From: Chitinivorax sp. B
GTDB lineage: Bacteria > Pseudomonadota > Gammaproteobacteria > Burkholderiales > SCOH01
Assembly (NCBI RefSeq): GCF_005503445.1
Contig: NZ_SCOH01000022.1
Coordinates: 29,866 to 93,865 of the forward strand
Length of the DNA: 64,000 nt
Direction of reading: 5' to 3'
The notes beneath the pieces were generated by a model, which worked only from the letters and a program-made list of their open reading frames with translations, had not been told where the DNA came from and ran no database searches. Each line of letters begins with the position of its first letter. The first letter of the stretch is position 1. Of this stretch, positions 35,051-42,315 are shown piece by piece. The position numbers and the translations under genes are program-made.

Positions 35051-35869
35051 TCAAGGTTTCCTAGCTGATTCATACAATGGCATAACCAGTGGGATTTTGT
35101 CTTCAAGATCATGAATACGCGAACCATGTGATGGGTGAGTTGACATCCATTGAGGTGGTTGGCCTTCGCTGGCCGCAGTCATTTTCTTCCATACAGATAT
35201 TGCTGCATTTGGATCATAACCGGCTCTGGCAGCTAGTTCCAGACCGATTCGATCTGCTTCTGTTTCATTTTCACGACTATTTGGCAATTGCCATGCCACT
35301 GTAACAGCAGAGTTAGCAAGGCGCAGGGCCTGATCGCTTACTTTGCCAGTCAACGCAACTACGCTCAAACCCAATTGTTGAGCATAAACACGAGACATGG
35401 CTTCACGGCCATGTTCACGTAATGCATGTGCCATTTCGTGACCCATGATGGCGGCAATCTCATCGTTGGTCAGTTTCAGTCGATTTATCAATCCGCTGTA
35501 GAACATGATCTTACCGCCAGGTGCACAGTAGGCATTGAGTTCATCTGAGTTTTCCAGATTAACCTCCCAATCCCACTTTATGGCATCTGGTCGAAATTCA
35601 CCTGTTTGTGGAATCAACCGGTTAGCAATGGTACGTAGTCGTTCAAGCGCTTTAGGATCGACGTTGAGTTTGCCTTTTTGTCTGGCTGCATTGACTTCGG
35701 CAGCATATTGCTTAGCCGCCATCTGGTTGGCTTGGCTCTGGCTGATCGCCATGAACATACTTTGTTTACGTTCCACACCTACCACACCACCCCGTGTGGT
35801 TTGTACGGTTTCGCACCCACTGATGAACAACAGACCTGCCATCACGGCAACATTCAATAACTGTCGCAT
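35051..35869 (-). CDS. M48-family metalloprotease lipoprotein (LoiP/Oma1-like)
   Basis: A 272-residue protein with signal peptide MRQLLNVAVMAGLLFISGC (lipobox ISGC) and a zinc peptidase domain: NAYCAPGGKIMFYSGLI, IMGHEMAHALREHG (HExxH) and RENETEADRIGLELAARAGYDPNAAI (third ligand Glu). It ends MSTHPSHGSRIHDLEDKIP, typical of the family. It is probably tethered to a membrane facing the periplasm and degrades misfolded envelope proteins. It lies 3 bases upstream of hemJ. Confidence 0.93.
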   Translation of the reverse strand: MRQLLNVAVMAGLLFISGCETVQTTRGGVVGVERKQSMFMAISQSQANQMAAKQYAAEVNAARQKGKLNVDPKALERLRTIANRLIPQTGEFRPDAIKWDWEVNLENSDELNAYCAPGGKIMFYSGLINRLKLTNDEIAAIMGHEMAHALREHGREAMSRVYAQQLGLSVVALTGKVSDQALRLANSAVTVAWQLPNSRENETEADRIGLELAARAGYDPNAAISVWKKMTAASEGQPPQWMSTHPSHGSRIHDLEDKIPLVMPLYESARKP

Positions 35870-35935
35870 CGATCACATCCTGATTATCAATCCCGGCTGG
35901 CAATTGGAACCATTTTGGTCCATTGCAGTTCCCGT

Positions 35936-36100
35936 TTACAGTTGTACCATTTCGAAATCTTCTTTTCTTGCACCGCAATCCGGACAGGTCCAGTTCATTG
36001 GAACATCATTCCAACATGTTCCGGGAGCAATTCCGTCCTCTGGGCGGCCTTCAGTTTCGTCATAAATAAATCCACAAATCAGACACATATAGCGTTTCAT
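35936..36100 (-). CDS. Rubredoxin
   Basis: A 54-residue protein, too short for most ORF filters: it opens [18 protein letters not shown] and continues [12 protein letters not shown] and [17 protein letters not shown]. Four cysteines in two CxxC pairs (Cys6/Cys9 and Cys39/Cys42) should hold a single iron atom, the defining site of rubredoxin, a one-electron carrier. It is divergent from thiD. The partner enzyme is unknown. Confidence 0.95.
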   Translation of the reverse strand: MKRYMCLICGFIYDETEGRPEDGIAPGTCWNDVPMNWTCPDCGARKEDFEMVQL

Positions 36101-36206
36101 GCGAGTTTCCATGATTCGGTTACAATGAAATCATGTGCTGCCGCCACTTTCCGGCGCACGTTCGAAAAAATCCTATTCTAACGCAATTCAGAAAGCCTCT
36201 CTTTTC

Positions 36207-37031
36207 ATGCATGCAAATCCGCTTCCCATCGTCTTGACCTTTGCAGCTACAGATCCTTCCAGTGGCGCAGGTTTACAAGCTGACATACTGACGTTGGCCA
36301 GCCTGGGCTGCCATCCCCTGTCTGTCGTAACAGGTATTACGGTGCAAGACAGTGCTGGTGTTGATGACCTTCAGGCAATGGATCCCGAATTGGTTGTTGA
36401 TCAAGCTCGGTTTATTCTTGAAGACATGCAAGTCGCCGCTTTTAAGGTAGGTGTGATCGGTAGTACTGAGAACGTTGCAGCTATTGCAGAAATTGCTGCC
36501 GACTATCCTGATATTCCGTTAATTCTGGACCCAGTCTTGGCTTCAGGAGCAGGAGATGAGTTTGCTACCGACGATCTGATTGCGGCAATGCGTGAGTTGT
36601 TGATTCCACATACGATGTTGATTACGCCAAATAGTATTGAAGCCCGTCGTTTGGCTGAAGATGAAGCCGATGAGGAATTATTGCTTGAGGAATGTGCCAA
36701 GCGTATTCGCAGTATGGGGTGTGAGTATGTATTGATTACAGGTACTCATGAAAATCTACCTAACGTTATCAACACCTTATATAACCGTGGTGGTAAGGTT
36801 CGTGCTGATAGCTGGGCTCGTTTACCAGGTAGTTATCACGGTTCTGGTTGTACTTTAGCATCAGCAATTGCGGGATTGATCGCAACAGGATTGGATGTGC
36901 CTGAGGCAGTGAAAGAAGCGCAGGAATATACTTGGCAAACGTTAAAGAATGCCATTCGACCTGGTATGGGTCAGTACATTCCTGATCGTTTGTTTTGGGC
37001 ACGAGCAGGTGAGCGTAGTGATGAAAGCTAG
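36207..37031 (+). CDS. thiD: ThiD, hydroxymethylpyrimidine/phosphomethylpyrimidine kinase
   Basis: A 274-residue ribokinase-like kinase that phosphorylates HMP and HMP-P for thiamine synthesis. Motifs: LTFAATDPSSGAGLQADILT, VTGITVQDSAG, FKVGVIGS, DPVLASGAGDE, LITPNSIEA and PGSYHGSGCTLASAIAG, where the anion-hole and catalytic Asp region GSGCT is intact. ATG 36207 gives the usual N-terminus; the open frame extends to 36135 without conserved sequence. No TPP riboswitch is visible upstream, unlike thiC. It overlaps thiE by 11 bases. Confidence 0.95.
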   Translation: MHANPLPIVLTFAATDPSSGAGLQADILTLASLGCHPLSVVTGITVQDSAGVDDLQAMDPELVVDQARFILEDMQVAAFKVGVIGSTENVAAIAEIAADYPDIPLILDPVLASGAGDEFATDDLIAAMRELLIPHTMLITPNSIEARRLAEDEADEELLLEECAKRIRSMGCEYVLITGTHENLPNVINTLYNRGGKVRADSWARLPGSYHGSGCTLASAIAGLIATGLDVPEAVKEAQEYTWQTLKNAIRPGMGQYIPDRLFWARAGERSDES

Positions 37032-37644
37032 TATTAATGGGCTTTATGCCATTACACCGGATACATCTGATACAGAAATGTTGTTGATGAAGTGTCGTCA
37101 AGCTTTATCCGGTGGTACTTCTGTTCTTCAATATCGTAACAAGCTTGTTGATGTTGACTTGCGCCTGATCCAGGCAAGAGCTTTGCAAACGATGTGCCAA
37201 GATTACAATATCCCTTTGATTATTAATGATGATATTGAACTTGCGTATGAAGTAGGTGCGGCCGGGGTACATCTTGGTAAAGATGATGCCACGATTGTCG
37301 TAGCAAGAGTGAAGTTGGGTACAGCCGCAATTATTGGTGTGTCTTGCTATGATCAATTGAAACTTGCTGAATCTGCCGTCAAGCAGGGAGCGGACTATGT
37401 AGCGTTTGGTTCGCTTTTTCCATCAAGTACCAAACCCAATACCGTTTGTGCATCATTAGCGTTGTTTGAGGCGACTGCCAAGTTAGGCATACCTAGGGTT
37501 GCCATAGGCGGAATTGATTTGAACAATGGTCGGCAAGTTGTTACAGCGGGTACAGATGCAATTGCCGTCATTTCTGCTTTGTTTGACGCAGCTGATATCA
37601 GATCAGCTGCGATGTCTTTTTCTGCTTTATTTTCTAAATCTTAG
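37021..37644 (+). CDS. thiE: ThiE, thiamine-phosphate synthase
   Basis: A 207-residue TIM-barrel enzyme that joins HMP-PP and thiazole phosphate. It has NGLYAITPDT, VLQYRNK, PLIINDDIELAYEVGAAGVHLGKDD, IIGVSCYD, GADYVAFGSLFPSSTKPN and RVAIGGIDLNNGRQV, all conserved ThiE parts. ATG 37021 lies within the end of thiD, so translation is likely coupled. Confidence 0.96.
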   Translation: MKASINGLYAITPDTSDTEMLLMKCRQALSGGTSVLQYRNKLVDVDLRLIQARALQTMCQDYNIPLIINDDIELAYEVGAAGVHLGKDDATIVVARVKLGTAAIIGVSCYDQLKLAESAVKQGADYVAFGSLFPSSTKPNTVCASLALFEATAKLGIPRVAIGGIDLNNGRQVVTAGTDAIAVISALFDAADIRSAAMSFSALFSKS

Positions 37645-37651
37645 GATTTAA

Positions 37652-38662
37652 TCAAGGATGCTGATGGTATTCACGATACCATTTGACAAACCTTTCCAAC
37701 CCTACCTTTAACTCGGTGTTTGGTGAAAAACCGACTGCTTGTTGCAAGCGGTCGGTATTTGCATAAGTTGCATATACATCTCCGTCTTGCATTGGTAGTA
37801 GGTTTCGAATTGCTTTTTTCCCTAGTGCTTGTTCTAAAGTGGCTATAAATACTTCCAGTGCTACTGGTTGATGATTACCGATGTTGAAAAGTCGATAAGG
37901 CGCAAAACTGCTTGCAGGGTCAGGCTGCTGTTTGTCAAAAACGGGATTTGCTTTAGGTACATGATCCAATACACGGACAACCCCTTCTACGATGTCGTCA
38001 ATGTAAGTGAAATCTCGTTTCAAATCCCCATTGTTGAATACGTTTATCGGTTTTCCTTTAAGTATTGCTTCCGTGAACAACCAAGTCGCCATATCAGGGC
38101 GCCCCCATGGGCCATACACAGTAAAGAAACGTAGGCCGGTGCAAGGAATCCCAAACAGATGAGCATAGCTGTGTGCCATTACTTCATTGGCTTTTTTGGT
38201 GGCAGCATACAAGCTGATTGGGTGATCAACATTGTCACTTTCTTCAAATGGAATTTTGACATTTGATCCGTAAACACTTGAGCTACTTGCAAAAACCAAG
38301 TGTTCAATCTGATATTGTCTGCTGGTTTCCAGAATGTTAGTAAAACCAATCAGATTGCTGTTGCCGTAAGCATGTGGATTTTTTAGTGAGTATCTTACAC
38401 CTGCTTGAGCAGCAAGGTGTACAACCTGTTTAATGGCATGTTTTTTAAAAACAGTGTTTAGTAATTCGTAATCTGCGATATCAACCGTGTCAAATGCGAA
38501 TGATGGGTGATTGACCAACGTACTGACGCGGTCTTGTTTCAACTTTGGTGAATAGTAATCATTGAAGTTATCGATACCGATAACTTTCAATCCCTTATTG
38601 AGCAAGGCATGGCAAACATGCATGCCGATGAAGCCGGCAGCACCGGTTACAAGAATAGTCAT
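37652..38662 (-). CDS. NAD-dependent epimerase, UDP-glucuronate 4-epimerase type
   Basis: A 336-residue extended short-chain dehydrogenase. It starts MTILVTGAAGFIGMHVCHAL (NAD-binding GxxGxxG), and has VVHLAAQAGVRYSLKNPHAY, SSSSVYG, the catalytic SLYAATKKANE (YxxxK), RFFTVYGPWGRPDMA and RDFTYIDDIVEGV. The AGVRYS and GPWGRPDMA blocks are typical of UDP-glucuronate 4-epimerases that supply UDP-galacturonate for surface polysaccharide. It overlaps the glycosyltransferase gene by 4 bases. Confidence 0.88.
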   Translation of the reverse strand: MTILVTGAAGFIGMHVCHALLNKGLKVIGIDNFNDYYSPKLKQDRVSTLVNHPSFAFDTVDIADYELLNTVFKKHAIKQVVHLAAQAGVRYSLKNPHAYGNSNLIGFTNILETSRQYQIEHLVFASSSSVYGSNVKIPFEESDNVDHPISLYAATKKANEVMAHSYAHLFGIPCTGLRFFTVYGPWGRPDMATWLFTEAILKGKPINVFNNGDLKRDFTYIDDIVEGVVRVLDHVPKANPVFDKQQPDPASSFAPYRLFNIGNHQPVALEVFIATLEQALGKKAIRNLLPMQDGDVYATYANTDRLQQAVGFSPNTELKVGLERFVKWYREYHQHP

Positions 38663-39417
38663 GGTCGTTTATGCAATCGATGGAGTTCTATCAGTTTGGC
38701 ATATTTGCTGAAACTATTGAAACAGCCGATCAGGATGTGTACTAAACCTGGTACACCATCGAGAAATCCACGTTTGAACAGATAGAAACGGACAAAACGG
38801 AAAATCGGGCTTAGGAGTAGTTGAGTAACACCGCTTTTCTTACCATGTTCAAAAAGTGTTTGAGCTTGGAGCGTAGTGTAACGGTTTTGTTTGTCAAAGT
38901 AATGCGTAATGTCTTCACTGGACTCGTGTAGCAGATCTCCAGCTAGGGTTCCAACGCGACCTGTATGCATGACTCGTTCATGTACAACATCGTCAGACCA
39001 TTGGGCAAACTGGCGATTGAATAATCGTATATTCCAATCAGGATAACCTTCTCCGTGTTTGAGAAAGCGTCCCATAAAGCAGTTGCTGCGTGGCATTCGA
39101 TAAGCCATGTGCAATGGTGATCTCAGTATTGCTTGAATACTGTCTCGTAGGGTAGGAGTAATCCGTTCATCACTGTCGATGCAAAGTACCCAATCATGTG
39201 ATGAGTGGTTAACTGCAAGTTGTTTTTGTTTTCCAAATCCTAGCCATGTCTGATGAATGACTTTCGCACCGTGCTGAATCGCAATTTCGACAGTGTTGTC
39301 GGTACTACCACTGTCAACCACGATGATTTCGTCAGTGAATTGAAGAGATGACAAGCAAGCAGGTAGCTGATGCGCTGCGTTTTTCGTAATGAGAATCGCA
39401 GAGAGTTTGTTGGGCAT
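38659..39417 (-). CDS. Family 2 glycosyltransferase (WaaE-like)
   Basis: A 252-residue GT-A glycosyltransferase: LSAILITKNAAHQLPACLSSL, EIIVVDSGSTDNTVEIA, WVLCIDSDERIT (the DxD-type site), and YPDWNIRLFNR. It resembles the LPS core beta-1,4-glucosyltransferase family WaaE/KdtX. The C-terminus has a hydrophobic stretch that may contact the membrane. Together with the overlapping epimerase and the nearby waaC-waaA genes it belongs to LPS core assembly. Confidence 0.85.
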   Translation of the reverse strand: MPNKLSAILITKNAAHQLPACLSSLQFTDEIIVVDSGSTDNTVEIAIQHGAKVIHQTWLGFGKQKQLAVNHSSHDWVLCIDSDERITPTLRDSIQAILRSPLHMAYRMPRSNCFMGRFLKHGEGYPDWNIRLFNRQFAQWSDDVVHERVMHTGRVGTLAGDLLHESSEDITHYFDKQNRYTTLQAQTLFEHGKKSGVTQLLLSPIFRFVRFYLFKRGFLDGVPGLVHILIGCFNSFSKYAKLIELHRLHKRP

Positions 39418-39498
39418 GTGACATTGGTGTTCATTTGTATCCTGTATAGGATAACAGAGCCTCTGGTGTGTTTCTGATGTTCTGTTCTCTATAGATTA

Positions 39499-39507
39499 TG
39501 TGAATAA
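39499..39507 (-). other. DnaA box (TTATTCACA)
   Basis: Plus-strand TGTGAATAA, the reverse complement of TTATTCACA, fits the consensus TTATNCACA. Confidence 0.55.
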
Positions 39508-39550
39508 GATAAAGAAGATAGATAAGAAAATAATAGAGTAAGAGTGTTTT

Positions 39551-39559
39551 TGTGGATAA
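39551..39559 (-). other. DnaA box (TTATCCACA)
   Basis: Plus-strand TGTGGATAA is the reverse complement of the perfect high-affinity DnaA box. Confidence 0.65.
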
Positions 39560-39627
39560 GTCTTATTCTTTATTTTTAATCATATAGTTGCTGAGTTTTT
39601 TTGTATAGGGGTAACTTCCTTGGCAGT

Positions 39628-39649
39628 TGTGTGACGAATGTGTGACGAA
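39628..39649 (+). repeat. Head-to-tail 11-mer repeats in the oriC-like region
   Basis: TGTGTGACGAA occurs at 39628-39638 and again at 39639-39649 with no gap. A third partial copy, TGTGTGACG, is at 39730-39738. A period of 11 is about one DNA helical turn, as in iteron-like protein binding arrays. Confidence 0.75.
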
Positions 39650-39775
39650 ATTGGGGTTTTCGGAAAATGGGTTGAAATGCACATTTTGTCCCCTCGATTT
39701 CATGTCACAAAAATTGGCTGGCTGAGCGTTGTGTGACGGGCCATGCAGTGGATTTGGTCACGATTTGTCTGATTT

Positions 39776-39784
39776 TTATCCACA
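39776..39784 (+). other. DnaA box (TTATCCACA)
   Basis: Perfect TTATCCACA on the plus strand, on the opposite strand to the two boxes to its left. Confidence 0.65.
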
Positions 39785-39968
39785 CTTTGTATGATATGTG
39801 TTGGAGTGATTGGTGTTTCGGTTACTTTGCCACTAGCTGTGTACAACTATAGATTTATTTTGTATATCAGTTACTTGAGTAATTTTCGTGCTTGTTCAAA
39901 CTTTGGATTTAACCTGTGAGTGGTTGCCTTGTACGGTTTTGGTCGAAGGTCACTGATACAATTTCGTT

Positions 39969-40925
39969 ATGCCAAAATTGTTGATCGTCAAAACGTCTTC
40001 TATGGGGGACGTTATTCATGCATTGCCTGTATTACAGGATTTGAAGCGTCATGATCCGTCGTGGTCAGTTGATTGGATGGTAGAGGCCCCGTTTTCGGGG
40101 GTGCTGTCTATGCATTCGGTTGTTGATGAGGTATGGAATGTTGCTGTTCGTCGTTGGCGTAAGCGTTGGTGGACTACTCAAGTTCAGACTGAGTGGAGAA
40201 CATTCCGTGATGGTTTGCAGAAACGGCATTACGACTTAGTGCTGGATCTGCAGGGGCTATTAAAAAGTGCTTGGTTGGCAAGTAAGGCCCAGGGTCTGTT
40301 GGTGGGGTATGACCGTCATAGTATTCGTGAACCTTTAGCTAGCTGTTTTTATGAACGTTGTTATTCAGTACCAAAGCAGTTGCATGCAGTAGAGCGTAAT
40401 CGTCGTTTGGCTGCTGCAGCATTAGGTTATGTATTGAATGAGCCTATAGATTATGGGTTGGCGATTGAACCATTGATTGATGCATGGTTACCGGAACGTC
40501 CTTATGTTGTCATGTTGCATGCCACCAGCCGGGAAGATAAGCAATGGCAGTTTGATGCATGGCTTGCTTTGGCAAAACGTTTGGATGGGGTTGGTATGGA
40601 CTGTGTTTTGCCGTGGGGAAGTGAGGCTGAACAAAAGATGGCACAACAACTGGCACAAGCAATGCCAAATGCGATAGTGGCGCCGCGTTTGAGTTTAGCT
40701 GTTGCTGCCGCATTACTACGTGGTGCGCGGTTAACTGTAGGTGTAGATACCGGTTTGAGTCATCTGGCAGCAGCTGTTGGTTGTCCAACTATTGCATTGT
40801 TCTGTGCATCTGAACCAAGGCTAACAGGTGTGATGGCTGATACACCTTGCTGGAATTTGGGAGGAAATGGTAAGCCACCATCTGTGGGTGAGGTTTGGAT
40901 GCAGGCGCAGCAGGTATTACTGTGA
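39969..40925 (+). CDS. waaC: WaaC, LPS heptosyltransferase I
   Basis: A 318-residue family 9 glycosyltransferase that adds the first heptose to Kdo2-lipid A. It starts LLIVKTSSMGDVIHALPVLQDL and has YDLVLDLQGLLKSAWLA, VVMLHATSREDKQWQ, and the donor-binding GVDTGLSHLAAAVGCPTIALF near the C-terminus. It overlaps waaA by one base (TGATG). No strong ribosome binding site precedes ATG 39969. Confidence 0.95.
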   Translation: MPKLLIVKTSSMGDVIHALPVLQDLKRHDPSWSVDWMVEAPFSGVLSMHSVVDEVWNVAVRRWRKRWWTTQVQTEWRTFRDGLQKRHYDLVLDLQGLLKSAWLASKAQGLLVGYDRHSIREPLASCFYERCYSVPKQLHAVERNRRLAAAALGYVLNEPIDYGLAIEPLIDAWLPERPYVVMLHATSREDKQWQFDAWLALAKRLDGVGMDCVLPWGSEAEQKMAQQLAQAMPNAIVAPRLSLAVAAALLRGARLTVGVDTGLSHLAAAVGCPTIALFCASEPRLTGVMADTPCWNLGGNGKPPSVGEVWMQAQQVLL

Positions 40926-42172
40926 TGAGAAAGCTGTACACACTGGTTTTCTATTTGTTGTTGCCAGTAGTGCTGTTTCGTTTATGGTGGCGTGGGCGTC
41001 GCCAGCCAGGCTATCGCCATCATTGGCGAGAGCGGTTAGGTTATTACACTAGTAAGCCTGGGCATCGGATCATATGGTTGCATGCGGTATCAGTTGGCGA
41101 AACAAGGGCAGCTCAGCCTTTAGTGGCGGCATTGAGTGCGCGTTATCCGGGATATCAGATTGTATTGACGCAGATGACGCCGACTGGTCGAGAAACCGCT
41201 TTGGCCGTGTATGGAGATCAGATTGAAGCTGTGTACTTGGCATATGATTTGCCAGGCGCCGTATCTCGTTTCCTGTCCCACTTTCGACCAGCATTCGGTT
41301 TACTGATGGAAACAGAGTTGTGGCCAAATCTGATTCATGCTGCACACCAATCGAATGTACCGTTGTTTTTGGTGAATGCCAGACTGTCGGAACGATCTGC
41401 ACTAGGTTATGCAAAAATCAGGCGGTTGATTCAGCCCGCGTTAAGACAATTGACTCACATTGCAGCTCAAAGCATTGAGGATGCTAATCGTTTCAGGCAC
41501 TTAGGGGCTGAGCGAATTACAGTATGTGGCAATATCAAGTTTGATGTGGCTTTACCACCTGAGCAAATAATGCTTGGCCAACGGTGGCGGCAATTGTTGA
41601 ATGGCCGACCAGTTATCGTCGTCGGTAGTAGCCGTGATGGTGAAGAGGCCATGTTGGTGCGGGCATGGGCTGAAATGGCGCCCGTTCAGGCCTTGTTGGT
41701 GATTGTGCCTCGCCATCCACAGCGCTTCGATGAGGTCGCTGCGGAGGTTGCTCGTTCCGGCATGAGTTGGGCTCGTCGTAGCCAAACAACGGAAATCGGT
41801 CACTCTTGCCAAGTCTGGCTGGGGGATAGTATGGGTGAACTTTATGCGTACTATGCAATGGCTGATCTTGCGATCATCGGTGGAGGGTTCGCCGAATTAG
41901 GTGGACAGAATCTGATCGAGCCTTGTGCAACTGGCTGCCCGGTCATTGTTGGGCCACATATGTACAATTTTGCCGAAACAACCAGATTGGCATTGGCTGC
42001 AGGTGCTGCAAAACAAGTTGAAACAGCGGAAGATGCTATCATGGCTTGCAAAAACCTGTTTACTGATCCTGCTTCGTTACAAGACTTTCAGACCCGCGCT
42101 CGGCAATTTGCAGCAGCTCACACTGGGGCAACATGGCGGACGCTCGCCCTGTTGCCTGATCCAGTTGCATGA
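40925..42172 (+). CDS. waaA: WaaA, Kdo transferase
   Basis: A 415-residue family 30 glycosyltransferase that adds Kdo to lipid A. It has one N-terminal membrane helix (LYTLVFYLLLPVVLFRLWW), then IIWLHAVSVGETRAAQPL with the conserved Glu, LTQMTPTGRE, YLAYDLPGAVSRFL, METELWPNL, LVNARLSERS and GGGFAELGGQNLIEP in the CMP-Kdo site. The last motif has Gln where relatives often have His. ATG 40925 overlaps the waaC stop; an upstream ATG at 40895 is inside waaC and less likely. Confidence 0.95.
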   Translation: MRKLYTLVFYLLLPVVLFRLWWRGRRQPGYRHHWRERLGYYTSKPGHRIIWLHAVSVGETRAAQPLVAALSARYPGYQIVLTQMTPTGRETALAVYGDQIEAVYLAYDLPGAVSRFLSHFRPAFGLLMETELWPNLIHAAHQSNVPLFLVNARLSERSALGYAKIRRLIQPALRQLTHIAAQSIEDANRFRHLGAERITVCGNIKFDVALPPEQIMLGQRWRQLLNGRPVIVVGSSRDGEEAMLVRAWAEMAPVQALLVIVPRHPQRFDEVAAEVARSGMSWARRSQTTEIGHSCQVWLGDSMGELYAYYAMADLAIIGGGFAELGGQNLIEPCATGCPVIVGPHMYNFAETTRLALAAGAAKQVETAEDAIMACKNLFTDPASLQDFQTRARQFAAAHTGATWRTLALLPDPVA

Positions 42173-42210
42173 TTGCCATTGGCATTTTATTGCTATGTCA
42201 TGAATCGATG

Positions 42211-42248
42211 CTGTTCTATAATGATATGGTTTAAGCGATATAGAACAG
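42211..42248. repeat. 10-bp inverted repeat upstream of a diguanylate cyclase
   Basis: CTGTTCTATA (42211-42220) and TATAGAACAG (42239-42248) with an 18-base spacer. A TATAAT sequence (42217-42222) overlaps the left arm. This suits a regulator site over a promoter. Confidence 0.6.
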
Positions 42249-42315
42249 AATTTCTCCAGTGCTTGGCCAATACACTATATTGACAAAGTCAAATGTTGAT
42301 GTTGTCTTGCCCAGT

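Larger units (their letters stand above)
39418..39968. other. Candidate chromosomal replication origin (oriC-like region)
   Basis: 551 bases with no gene between divergent LPS genes. It contains three matches to the DnaA box TTATNCACA: 39499-39507 and 39551-39559 on the minus strand and 39776-39784 on the plus strand. The last two equal the strongest E. coli form, TTATCCACA. Around and between the first two is a very AT-rich block (about 39480-39600) that could unwind. A tandem 11-mer follows at 39628-39649. The plus strand is C-rich to the left and G-rich to the right of this area. parS-like sites lie at both sides. No dnaA or dnaN gene is present, so the identification rests on these signs only. 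The alternative is an ordinary AT-rich promoter region for waaC. Confidence 0.6.
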
